From contig QNAP01000048.1 in the NCBI GenBank assembly GCA_003641795.1, forward strand, positions 1-9,832: a DNA stretch of 9,832 nt. The letters are read 5' to 3'. This DNA is from Thermotogae bacterium (GTDB lineage Bacteria; Thermotogota; Thermotogae; UBA12178). The translations under genes were made by a program, and so were the position numbers. Numbering within the stretch: position 1 is the stretch's first letter; each line of letters starts with the position of its first letter. The notes beneath the pieces are model-generated. The model ran no database searches and had not been told where the DNA came from. It saw nothing but the letters and a program-made list of their open reading frames with translations. Shown here piece after piece: positions 1 to 6,869 of this stretch.

Positions 1-1250
1 ACCAAACTCGAGGGAAGGATCTCACTCCAGTACGCGTTTGTTTTTTCTAACGTACCCAACAACGAGGAGATCAAGAAGGCCATATCATCTTTCTCTATTC
101 CGAATATCTCCCCAAGGTTTTCCACCGGCCTTCCGTATAGCGAAGAAAGGTAGATGGGATTGGTCACATTGGTTCCCTTATTCGGCACGCTCAGCAGAAC
201 GAGACTTCTAACATTCGTTATGGTTGGGTCGCTTTCCAGTGCGTATCTGACGATCAGTCCGCCGATGCCTTGTGCGATCACGTCGAAGGTTCGCAAAGAG
301 AGCCGTTTCAGCTCCGCTGCCAATCGTTTCGCTTCGAAAGAGATGTAAGAAGGAACAGGAGAGGTTCTGAAATGCTTTTCAAGCGCTCTGGTATAGTTTC
401 TCGGGCGCGTGGTAATGAGAGGGTATTTGTAGACCCAAACGGTACGGTCTGGGAAGAGAAGCCCCCAGAGATTGCTACCAGCAGGGTTATCGTGAGTTTG
501 AGTGTTGGGAATCACTCCAGTGAAATTCTGGTCGAGGCCCGGAATTATGAGGAGATCCGGTTTCAAGCTCGGGGGTCTGTCCACGGCCAGCTTTATGCCA
601 AAATCTGCGTACTCAGGCTTTTTGAAAGCGAGACCAACCACAAAGGATGTGTGGAATGCCAACCCTTCAATGTAACGCCCAGACTCGCCGCGCACTTCGC
701 AACCGTTTATCGTCGAGACCACAGGAGGATCCTTCAAAGTCACGTAACGCAGGACGAAATGCACGAATTCATCTCCTGGATAAACAGAAGGATCGATCTT
801 GTATCGTATCTTGATGGGTTTCAAAGCCAATTCATCGCGTCCATCGGTTGGTATTATTTTGTATATGGGCCCCTCGAATCCCGCCAATTCTTTGTATTTC
901 AAGTATTCCTGAGTTCCTTCTTTCACTTCGACAACCTGGAAAGACTTCTCGCCAGCGTAGGCACCTTTGGGTACTTCCACGGTCACTCTACTGTATTGTA
1001 CCTGAGTTTGAAAGGCTTCACCAGAAGTTATCTCTACGCTGGAGGATCGGTTAAGTATCAAAACGAGCAAAAGGATGGTGGCCGCGGCACCAGATGCGAC
1101 GATCAGACTGACAAGTCGGTGAGTTTTGAAATAGTTCCAAAGCTGTTTCAGGAATAAGCCGACACGGTCCAAAGAGTTTCGAAGAGACTTGAATTTGAAG
1201 AAGTTGAACAAGTCGAACAACACTCTTTTCGTTCTTTTCTCATGCTTCAC
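1..1250 (-). CDS. Membrane-anchored lipase-like alpha/beta-hydrolase protein, catalytic Ser apparently lost (3' end outside window)
   Basis: This reading frame stays open through the left edge; about 416 codons are visible and the C-terminus is missing. Residues 1-45 are basic and probably cytoplasmic, residues 46-66 form one membrane segment (LVSLIVASGAAATILLLVLIL), and the rest would lie outside the membrane. Residues 70-225 are beta-rich and unassigned. From about 232 it resembles secreted lipases: a strand ending in IPGLD (235-240), then FDVIAQGIGGLIVRYAL (322-337), which aligns with the lipase nucleophile elbow of the type VIAHSMGGLxxRY, then SVPNKGTN (354-361), like the lipase TPNxGTP segment. 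The elbow reads Q-G-I-G-G, so the nucleophile Ser is Gly328 and the preceding His is Gln327. It may be a non-catalytic envelope protein. The chosen GTG start overlaps the polyprenyl synthase stop as GTGA. A GTG at 1301, behind a GGAGG about 10 bases upstream, would add 17 residues. The lipase resemblance is clear over the elbow; the function is unknown. Confidence 0.75.
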   Translation of the reverse strand, partial: MKHEKRTKRVLFDLFNFFKFKSLRNSLDRVGLFLKQLWNYFKTHRLVSLIVASGAAATILLLVLILNRSSSVEITSGEAFQTQVQYSRVTVEVPKGAYAGEKSFQVVEVKEGTQEYLKYKELAGFEGPIYKIIPTDGRDELALKPIKIRYKIDPSVYPGDEFVHFVLRYVTLKDPPVVSTINGCEVRGESGRYIEGLAFHTSFVVGLAFKKPEYADFGIKLAVDRPPSLKPDLLIIPGLDQNFTGVIPNTQTHDNPAGSNLWGLLFPDRTVWVYKYPLITTRPRNYTRALEKHFRTSPVPSYISFEAKRLAAELKRLSLRTFDVIAQGIGGLIVRYALESDPTITNVRSLVLLSVPNKGTNVTNPIYLSSLYGRPVENLGEIFGIEKDDMAFLISSLLGTLEKTNAYWSEILPSSL

Positions 1251-2119
1251 TTCATCTTCAGTGTCCGGCTTACCCGTTTCAAGAAGTTCGCGGTCTGACA
1301 CGCACCCAACGCCTCCAATCCTGAAATGGCGAACTCGAGGAATTCATCAGCCATTTTTTTCGCATCTGGGATGCTCACGTATTTCAGCACGGTCGACTTT
1401 TCGTGAGAAAGATCTTTCCCCGGAGTCTTTCCCAACGTTTCTTTCGTTCCCAACACGTCCTTAATGTCGTCATAGATTTGGTAGGCAATGCCCAACCTAC
1501 CGCCGAGGTCGGTGGTTTCTTCTACAACGTTTTCTTTTTGAGCCGCTGCAAACGGTGCACCAAAGCAGAATCCAAAGATAGCCCCTGTTTTCATACGGTA
1601 CATTTCCAAGATAGATTCCAACGTTGGATGTTTGCCCTCATACTCTATATCGGCAAGTTCTCCCATCCCCAGTTGTGTTGCTGTCTTGGAAAACATGGTG
1701 TAGAGATTGGCTTTTGTTCGTACGTCTTCAATTTCCGAGATCACCGAAAAGGCTTGGAAGAAGAGGATGTCGGCTGTAACTATGGCACGCCCTTCTCCAT
1801 AAACCTTGTGGCAAGCAAGCTTTCCGCGTCTGTAATCGTCGTTGTCGATGGAGGGGAGATCGTCGTGGATCAACGATGCGCTATGCAATAACTCCACGGC
1901 GGCTGCGATGGGTTTCACCTGTTCATCGTCCAGACCGAGGTCATCAGCAACGGAGAAAACCAGGGCTGGACGGAATCGCTTGCCACCTGCAGAAAGGGTG
2001 TAGGTGAGCATTTCTTTCATCCATTCCGGAGCGTTTTGCGGGATCGCTGCATGAAACAGGTAACTTTCGAACCACTCCGGAACCCAGTGAACGTTCTCAA
2101 TGTTATCAGGTGTCTTCAT
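1247..2119 (-). CDS. Polyprenyl diphosphate synthase, probably geranylgeranyl-diphosphate type
   Basis: Trans-isoprenyl diphosphate synthase of 290 residues, a usual length for the bacterial family. It would condense isopentenyl diphosphate onto an allylic primer in the cytoplasm. The signatures are complete: GGKRFRP (45-51) for IPP binding, the first Asp-rich motif DDLPSID (86-92, the bacterial DDxxxxD form) followed by RRG (97-99), KTG (177-179), and the second Asp-rich motif YDDIKD (216-221). Residue -5 from the first motif is Ala81, where E. coli farnesyl synthase IspA has Tyr; a small residue there usually goes with C20 or longer products, so GGPP synthase is favoured over FPP synthase. 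I chose the ATG at 2119, with an AAAGGTG ribosome site just upstream. An in-frame TTG at 2152 would add 11 residues of unlikely sequence. It overlaps the DUF151 gene by 14 bases upstream and the lipase-like gene by GTGA downstream. The product chain length is an inference. Confidence 0.92.
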   Translation of the reverse strand: MKTPDNIENVHWVPEWFESYLFHAAIPQNAPEWMKEMLTYTLSAGGKRFRPALVFSVADDLGLDDEQVKPIAAAVELLHSASLIHDDLPSIDNDDYRRGKLACHKVYGEGRAIVTADILFFQAFSVISEIEDVRTKANLYTMFSKTATQLGMGELADIEYEGKHPTLESILEMYRMKTGAIFGFCFGAPFAAAQKENVVEETTDLGGRLGIAYQIYDDIKDVLGTKETLGKTPGKDLSHEKSTVLKYVSIPDAKKMADEFLEFAISGLEALGACQTANFLKRVSRTLKMK

Positions 2120-2624
2120 TTTCACCTTTGAAGAGCTTTCTAAGTTGATCAATGTCCAACTGCTCTATGAAGTTCTTGAACTGCTCTTTCTCCTCATCCT
2201 TTTGTTCGTACTCGATGGAATTTTCCATCACGATCTCGTTGCTGACAAAGATGGGCACGTCCTTTTTCACAGCTAAAACGATGGAATCCGACGGTCTGGC
2301 GTCTATTTCGATGAAACTACCCTCTTCTTCCTCACCATAGGCAAGATCTTTCAAGATTAAGGATGCATAGTACGTGTTGTCTTTTATGGAGTGGATCACC
2401 ACACGTTCCAATTTGGCGTCCAGTGCTTCGACGATGTTGAGCAGTAAATCGTGCGTCATCGGGCGCGGAAAATCCACACCATCCAACGCCATGGAAAGGG
2501 CGAGGGCTTCGCAGGAGCCGATCCATATGGGTATCACGCGATTGGTGTTTTCGACCCTCAAGAGGATCACCGGCGTGTTATGAACTCTGTCCAGCACGAG
2601 TGCGTCTACGATCACTCTCTTCAC
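2106..2624 (-). CDS. DUF151 / bifunctional nuclease (BFN) family protein
   Basis: Protein of 172 residues matching the DUF151 (BFN) family, small proteins common in Thermotogales and Actinobacteria. Plant members have been reported to have RNase and DNase activity; the role of the bacterial members is poorly settled. Family hallmarks visible are IPIWIGSCEA (31-40), RPMTHDL (54-60) and DARPSDSIVLA (108-118). The C-terminal part (about 138-168) is charged and helical (DEEKEQFKNFIEQL) and is a short tail beyond the core. The start is a GTG, fixed by a very strong AAGGAGGTG site 7 bases upstream, both lying inside the end of the acyltransferase gene, which it overlaps by 47 bases. It overlaps the polyprenyl synthase by 14 bases. 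Family assignment is secure; enzymatic activity is known only from relatives. Confidence 0.9.
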   Translation of the reverse strand: MKRVIVDALVLDRVHNTPVILLRVENTNRVIPIWIGSCEALALSMALDGVDFPRPMTHDLLLNIVEALDAKLERVVIHSIKDNTYYASLILKDLAYGEEEEGSFIEIDARPSDSIVLAVKKDVPIFVSNEIVMENSIEYEQKDEEKEQFKNFIEQLDIDQLRKLFKGENEDT

Positions 2625-3393
2625 CTTCCAACACCTCCTTCAACTGGTGCCATCCGGTTACCACGATCTTTCGAATGCTCTCTCGGAGTTCGTCCTCGCT
2701 GGGGTAGTTTTCAGGATCCAGTGGTGGATGTATCTTCAGTGCCACCGTGGCTGGTCTCACAAAAAGGGATCCCTTTCTCATGACTTTGCACGTTCCGTAT
2801 ATGGAGACCGGCAGTATCTTAACGTTGTAACGAAACGGTACGGCGAGGCTTCCCTTTTTGAACTCACCGATGGTTCCATCCCTGCTACGCGTTCCTTCCG
2901 GGAATATGGCGAAGACTTTCCCGTTTTTCATCGCTTTAGCCAGTCCTCTCAACACGGCCGCGGTCTGTGTGGGATTGCCTCTGGCAATGAAGTAACCTCC
3001 GAGTTTTCTAATGTAAAAACCGATTCCAGGAACTCTCCTCAATTCCCTTTTTGCTACGAAAGCAGTGCCACCGTAGACGTATCCGAGAATCAAAGGTATA
3101 TCCATGGTACTTTGGTGGTTTGCCACTACCACGTAACCCTTCCCGCCTTCGGGTATGTTCTCCTCTCCAAATCTTTTCACCCGGGCGAAGAACCAGGAGA
3201 AGGATCGTCTGCCGAACTTCGCGACTTCCTCCACGAAGTAGCGGTGAGCCGCTTCTGAACTCTTTCGTTTTCTCAGATACTTTTCCTTCAACGCTACAAA
3301 GCTACCATACACTACCACATAGCTCAAAAATGCCACGTAAAACCAAAGACTTATGAGCAGAACCAGGATGTATTCACCAAGTCGCTTGAACAT
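2578..3393 (-). CDS. plsC: 1-acyl-sn-glycerol-3-phosphate acyltransferase (PlsC/LPLAT family)
   Basis: Membrane-bound acyltransferase of 271 residues that would transfer an acyl chain to lysophosphatidic acid to make phosphatidic acid, the second acylation of phospholipid synthesis. A hydrophobic N-terminal segment (about 8-34) anchors it to the inner membrane. The catalytic HX4D motif is NHQSTMD (92-98; His93, Asp98). Further family blocks follow: RELRRVPGIGFYIRKLGGYFIAR (read in parts over 116-138), the glycerophosphate-binding FPEGTRSR (164-171), and the late ILPVSIYG (193-200). All key residues are present. The ATG start has GAGGTG 4 bases upstream and overlaps the thiI stop by 20 bases. 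The last 15 residues, Arg-rich, share DNA with the DUF151 start and lie outside the conserved domain. The lysophosphatidate substrate is inferred from family; another lyso-lipid is possible. Confidence 0.9.
   Translation of the reverse strand: MFKRLGEYILVLLISLWFYVAFLSYVVVYGSFVALKEKYLRKRKSSEAAHRYFVEEVAKFGRRSFSWFFARVKRFGEENIPEGGKGYVVVANHQSTMDIPLILGYVYGGTAFVAKRELRRVPGIGFYIRKLGGYFIARGNPTQTAAVLRGLAKAMKNGKVFAIFPEGTRSRDGTIGEFKKGSLAVPFRYNVKILPVSIYGTCKVMRKGSLFVRPATVALKIHPPLDPENYPSEDELRESIRKIVVTGWHQLKEVLEGEESDRRRTRAGQSS
2631..2640 (-). promoter_or_regulatory. Strong Shine-Dalgarno site for the DUF151 gene, inside the acyltransferase gene
   Basis: The minus strand reads AAGGAGGTGT, a near-perfect anti-16S match, 7 bases before the GTG at 2624. 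It lies within the last codons of the upstream acyltransferase gene (encoding its K-E-V segment). It decides the GTG start of the DUF151 gene over a second GTG four codons in, and predicts efficient re-initiation despite the long overlap. Confidence 0.85.
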
Positions 3394-4537
3394 CTATCAC
3401 CTCAACCCCTTTGACGCACTCTTCTACCAACCCCCAGTAACCAGAGATTCCACTTTCCAGTCTCTCTACCAACTCTGGTCGCGACCTCGTTGAGGGATTA
3501 TGAGGCACGAAAACCGTACAACAGTCTTCGTAAGGTCTGATGGAGATCTCGTAAGTTCCTATCTCCTTGCCTCTTTCCATGATCTCGAGTTTATCCATTC
3601 CCACTAATGGTCTCAAAACCAGTAGGTCTGCGGCTTCGCCTATCGTGTTGAGATTCTCTAAGGTTTGCGAGCCCACTTGTCCCAGATTCTCTCCTGTCAC
3701 CAGTGTGAGGGCCTCCACCTTTTTTGCAAGAACGCTGGCAATTCTCATCATCGCACGACGTTGCACAATGATACTGTAACGAGACGGCACCGACTTGTGG
3801 ATAGCTACCTGGAGCTTCGTAAAGGGAACCACGTACAATCGCATGTTTCCTGCCGCGTATCTGGCGAGAACTCTGCACAGATCCACAACCTTTTCTCGCG
3901 CTTTTTCCCCGGTGTACGGCGGACTGACAAAGTGCATCGCTTCTATTCTAACACCCCGCTTCATCGCCATCCATCCAGCCACAGGGCTGTCTATACCTCC
4001 GGATAAGAGCAGCAAGCCACGTCCCGTACTTCCCACTGGCAGTCCTCCCGGCCCTTTTATTCTTTCACCATAAACGTAGATGGCATCTTTCCTGATTTCC
4101 ACACCAATTTCGAGCTCCGGGCGGTGAAGATCCACTTTCATCTTTGGGAAGCGTTCCAAAACAAAGCTTCCAAGCTTGGCGTTCAACTCTTGGCTGGTTA
4201 CGGGGAAAGTTTTGTCCGCTCTCCTCGTGTTTATCTTGAAAGTGCCAACAAACTTACACTGAGCGACGAGCTTCTCCACTGCTTTCTCTACTTCTTGAAG
4301 CTCTCGCTCTGTTCGTATCACAGGGCTGAAATTCTGGATCCCGAAGACTTTGGAGATTCTGCGCTTGGCCTCTGCTGTGTCTTCGTCTAACACATCCACG
4401 TAGAGCCGATCGTGTTTCATCCACACTCGCCCGCGCCCATCGAGTGTCGATTTCAAGTTTTCTTTTAGCTGTTTTAGAAACACACTCTTGTTCCTTCCTT
4501 TCAAGGCAATTTCCGCAAATCTTATCATGAACAGCAT
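3374..4537 (-). CDS. thiI: ThiI, tRNA 4-thiouridine synthase (short form without rhodanese domain)
   Basis: Protein of 387 residues that adenylates uridine 8 of tRNA and inserts sulfur to give 4-thiouridine; in many bacteria ThiI also serves thiamine thiazole synthesis. The N-terminal ferredoxin-like domain begins with IRFAEIALKGRN (5-16), the standard ThiI opening. The THUMP domain spans about 60-160, including FKINTRRADKTFPVTS (100-115). The PP-loop ATPase domain starts with LLSGGIDSPVAGW (177-189), followed by TGENLGQVGSQTLEN (281-295) and the family block EDCCTVFVPHNPST (337-350). There is no C-terminal rhodanese domain as in E. coli ThiI, so sulfur would have to come from a separate persulfide donor, as in Bacillus-type ThiI. 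The first ATG has GAGGGTG 4 bases upstream; an in-frame ATG three codons later gives a classic ATGA overlap but poor spacing. It overlaps the radical SAM gene by 13 bases. Confidence 0.95.
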   Translation of the reverse strand: MLFMIRFAEIALKGRNKSVFLKQLKENLKSTLDGRGRVWMKHDRLYVDVLDEDTAEAKRRISKVFGIQNFSPVIRTERELQEVEKAVEKLVAQCKFVGTFKINTRRADKTFPVTSQELNAKLGSFVLERFPKMKVDLHRPELEIGVEIRKDAIYVYGERIKGPGGLPVGSTGRGLLLLSGGIDSPVAGWMAMKRGVRIEAMHFVSPPYTGEKAREKVVDLCRVLARYAAGNMRLYVVPFTKLQVAIHKSVPSRYSIIVQRRAMMRIASVLAKKVEALTLVTGENLGQVGSQTLENLNTIGEAADLLVLRPLVGMDKLEIMERGKEIGTYEISIRPYEDCCTVFVPHNPSTRSRPELVERLESGISGYWGLVEECVKGVEVIDVQATW

Positions 4538-6180
4538 TCTTCACCCTCCAGTGTGAACACTTTCTTCAGTCTTTCCAGAACCACCACATCGTTCACAACC
4601 TTTTCGACTTCTCTCCAGCTCCTGAAAGGTCTGGAAAAGATGATTCTCTCAGCTCTCTTTTTTCCGATCCCTTCGATGGCTACGAGCTCTTCGTACTCAG
4701 CTCCGTTCAAATTTCGATCTTTGATTATTCCTGTTACCGATCTGGGACCGTGGTCCACCACGACAACATCCACCTTTTTTCCATCTCTTTCCTTCCAGCT
4801 TGGCACCCCCACCAAGACAGGATAGGAACCAAGCTGGCGACCATAGGTCAGCTTTCCCTCGCTCTTTTCCAGATAAATTCCCCTCAGTGTTGCCCCGAAG
4901 GGAAAGACCTTTTTCATCATTGGGAGGTCTATCTCACTTCTAACGCGTTCCTTGAAGCGCTTAAAGACGGAATGGTTTAACCGCCGCTTTCTCCCTAACA
5001 TCCGATAAAGGGAAGTGGATGGGAAAACCATCACCTGTCGGATGTTTATCCTTCTCAAGAGCAAACCGCCGTCGAGTATCTTTCTCAACCATCGGTAGTT
5101 TATTTCGTAGGTATTCTCGTCCTCTCCATAGAGTCCTCCAAGAATGTTTATCCCTGGTAAAAGCTTGGGCACACCTTCGACTCTCACACTTCCCACGGCG
5201 TTCACCATCTTGATGGCTTCGAAGATTTCCTCAACTCCTCCCTGGATGTTACTCAAGTGTCGAACTCTTTCATCGAAACTTTCCACACCGAAGGATAACA
5301 CGTCTCCTGGTGTGTTGTAACGCACGATAGTTTCGAGCATTCTCTCCACAACTTTCCTATGTTGGCACATGTATGCGGGATTTGCGTTGTCACAGTGTAA
5401 TACTTCCGGTTGAAGCCGGGCGATCTCTCGAAAAAGTTCTTCGAAGGCTTCAGGATCGGGTTTTCCTTCTCTTTCGTGATAAGCGAAGATGTTTGCCGCT
5501 CTGCCGAAGCGGAAGGCTTTGACACCGACCTTCGAAAGGGCTTCAGCTTCCTTGATGATTCCTTTCAAGGGTCTGCACTCGAATCGACCCCAAATAATGG
5601 GCTCTGTACAAAAGGAACAGAAACCGTCTCTTCTTTCACAACCCCTACTCAACTCCAGTTCACAGATGATGTTAGGAAATCTTGGATGTTTCTTAACGAT
5701 CTCTGCGCCGATAGGTGCCACCAGATCGATCAGCTGGTACTCACTACCTTCAAATGGACGACCAGTGATGCGGTTCCACAGGTATCTCAGATTTCGAGAA
5801 GGTAGAACTTCGGCCTCGAGTTGCGCTGAGAGTGCGGTTGTTCCACCCTTCAGAGTATATCCGAGCCCTATGGGGCCAACGACGAATTTTTGAGGAGACG
5901 AGCTGGAGGTTATCAAACGTTGCAACTCCGTGAACGTGAGAGGCGTGCCGCCCAGGTAATGCCCGGAAACGGAAAGACCCGCTATCACCACCATGTAGTC
6001 GAATTTGGAGAGATCTGGCCACTGAGGTGCCTTGCGTATTTGATCGATAGTCAGATACTCCACTTCGAAACCCGTATGGAGGAATACACCGGCGATGTAT
6101 CGAGGGTATGTGGACACGTATGGGGGCACACCGAGGAGCGCAGGTTCGTCCACATAACCGTCCACGATCAGGGCCTTCAT
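4525..6180 (-). CDS. Radical SAM protein with C-terminal helix-hairpin-helix motif (COG1031-like)
   Basis: Protein of 551 residues resembling the uncharacterised radical SAM group with a C-terminal HhH motif (I recall it as COG1031). Residues 1-110 look like a Rossmann/B12-binding-like domain (ALIVDGYVDEPALLGVPPY, 3-21; VVGPIGLGYT, 100-109). The radical SAM core follows, with LSRGCERRDGFCSFC (177-191). The cluster cysteines are 181, 188 and 191, a CX6CX2C spacing in place of the common CX3CX2C. Later core elements include FRFGRAANIF (223-232), LSFGVESFDE (295-304) and GINILGGLYGE (343-353). Near the C-terminus, LVAIEGIGKKRAERI (499-513) is a clear HhH, a nucleic-acid-binding motif. The chain ends in Glu-Cys-Cys-Ser. 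The ATG overlaps the antiporter stop as TGATG, with AGGGGG 8 bases upstream; an upstream in-frame start at 6225 is less likely. The substrate is unknown; position before thiI and the HhH suggest, but do not prove, an RNA-related role. Confidence 0.85.
   Translation of the reverse strand: MKALIVDGYVDEPALLGVPPYVSTYPRYIAGVFLHTGFEVEYLTIDQIRKAPQWPDLSKFDYMVVIAGLSVSGHYLGGTPLTFTELQRLITSSSSPQKFVVGPIGLGYTLKGGTTALSAQLEAEVLPSRNLRYLWNRITGRPFEGSEYQLIDLVAPIGAEIVKKHPRFPNIICELELSRGCERRDGFCSFCTEPIIWGRFECRPLKGIIKEAEALSKVGVKAFRFGRAANIFAYHEREGKPDPEAFEELFREIARLQPEVLHCDNANPAYMCQHRKVVERMLETIVRYNTPGDVLSFGVESFDERVRHLSNIQGGVEEIFEAIKMVNAVGSVRVEGVPKLLPGINILGGLYGEDENTYEINYRWLRKILDGGLLLRRINIRQVMVFPSTSLYRMLGRKRRLNHSVFKRFKERVRSEIDLPMMKKVFPFGATLRGIYLEKSEGKLTYGRQLGSYPVLVGVPSWKERDGKKVDVVVVDHGPRSVTGIIKDRNLNGAEYEELVAIEGIGKKRAERIIFSRPFRSWREVEKVVNDVVVLERLKKVFTLEGEECCS
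4542..4548 (-). promoter_or_regulatory. thiI: Shine-Dalgarno site of thiI
   Basis: GAGGGTG on the minus strand, inside the end of the radical SAM gene, 4 bases before the ATG at 4537 and 13 before the alternative ATG at 4528. The spacing favours the first ATG. Confidence 0.65.
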
Positions 6181-6869
6181 CAAAGGATCCCCCTGTGTTT
6201 GATGAAGACATAGGAGATCAACCATGTTCCTGTCGTGACTTTGAAGAAGATGAGAAGGTTGAGTATGGGAATGCTTCCTCCGCTGAAGAGGTGTCCGAAC
6301 TTTCCTGTGGGGAGGTCATATCCGAGGAAGACCACAACCGAGATCACCAAGATCAGTAACAATACGTATTTTTCCAGAACATTCATTTTCAAGGATTCGT
6401 AGTGTTTCCACGTTCTTTCCAGGTCTCCCGTTATGGCTACTAAAACGAGACCCGTCCCTCCGGCAACACCCGCCGCGAATCCTCCTCCTGGAGAGAGATG
6501 TCCCCAGAGTGCCAAGTGTACACCGATCAGCACAGAGAAAGCAGCCGCGATGCGTCCTGAGATCACGGCTGGTATTTCCGAGATGAACGTAATCTCTTCG
6601 GTGATTTCGACTTTCCTCATGTAGAGCCAGACACCTGTCACTGCGACACTGAAGACGAAGACTTCGAAGATCGTATCGTAGAGTCTGTTCTTCAAGTATA
6701 CCGTGGTTACAAGATTGGGGACGGATGCCTTTTGGGTTAGTTCAACTGCGAATTCAACTCGATTCGAGCTGGTTGTGGTGTGTCCATGTGCCGCCAGTAC
6801 GAGGACCAGCATCCCACAAGCAGCGTAAGCGAGTAAAACGAGAAAACGGATGCTTAAGTGGGATTTCAT
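6180..6869 (-). CDS. mnhB: MrpB/MnhB-type antiporter subunit fused to the MrpA C-terminal tail (MbhE+MbhF-like)
   Basis: Membrane protein of 229 residues with about six hydrophobic segments (roughly 8-27, 66-84, 102-121, 131-147, 165-183, 200-224). The C-terminal two thirds is MrpB: ALWGHLSPGGGFAAGVAGG (120-138) is the MnhB signature (GHxxPGGGFxxG). The N-terminal part, NLVTTVYLKNRLYDTIFEVF (52-71), resembles the extreme C-terminus of MrpA, a separate subunit (MbhE) in the archaeal membrane-bound hydrogenase. Thus the protein looks like MbhE and MbhF joined. It would sit in the inner membrane as part of a multi-subunit Na+/H+ antiporter or an antiporter-coupled redox complex. ATG overlaps the previous stop as ATGA, with GGTGGTGAT upstream. 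The MrpB call is secure; the MbhE part is a weaker match by pattern. Confidence 0.9.
   Translation of the reverse strand: MKSHLSIRFLVLLAYAACGMLVLVLAAHGHTTTSSNRVEFAVELTQKASVPNLVTTVYLKNRLYDTIFEVFVFSVAVTGVWLYMRKVEITEEITFISEIPAVISGRIAAAFSVLIGVHLALWGHLSPGGGFAAGVAGGTGLVLVAITGDLERTWKHYESLKMNVLEKYVLLLILVISVVVFLGYDLPTGKFGHLFSGGSIPILNLLIFFKVTTGTWLISYVFIKHRGIL
6187..6194 (-). promoter_or_regulatory. Shine-Dalgarno site of the radical SAM gene
   Basis: AGGGGGAT on the minus strand, six bases before the ATG at 6180 and within the last codons of the upstream MrpB-like gene. It supports this start, whose ATG shares one base with the preceding TGA, over the longer in-frame reading. Confidence 0.65.

Noticed and set aside
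270..1157. 295-codon open frame on the plus strand
   Set aside because: It is antisense to the lipase-like gene, which has recognisable motifs, a membrane anchor and a frame open across the whole region. The plus-strand translation shows no family resemblance and has irregular composition.
1251..1301. Alternative GTG start for the lipase-like gene
   Set aside because: It has a GGAGG about 10 bases upstream but would overlap the synthase by 55 bases; the GTGA overlap at 1250 matches the other junctions. It remains possible.
1403..1891. 162-codon open frame on the plus strand
   Set aside because: Antisense to the catalytic core of the polyprenyl synthase; no motif and no ribosome site context of note.
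6181..6225. 15-residue N-terminal extension of the radical SAM protein
   Set aside because: The ATG at 6180 has AGGGGG at good spacing and starts the typical KALIVDGY strand; the extension is over the antiporter gene.
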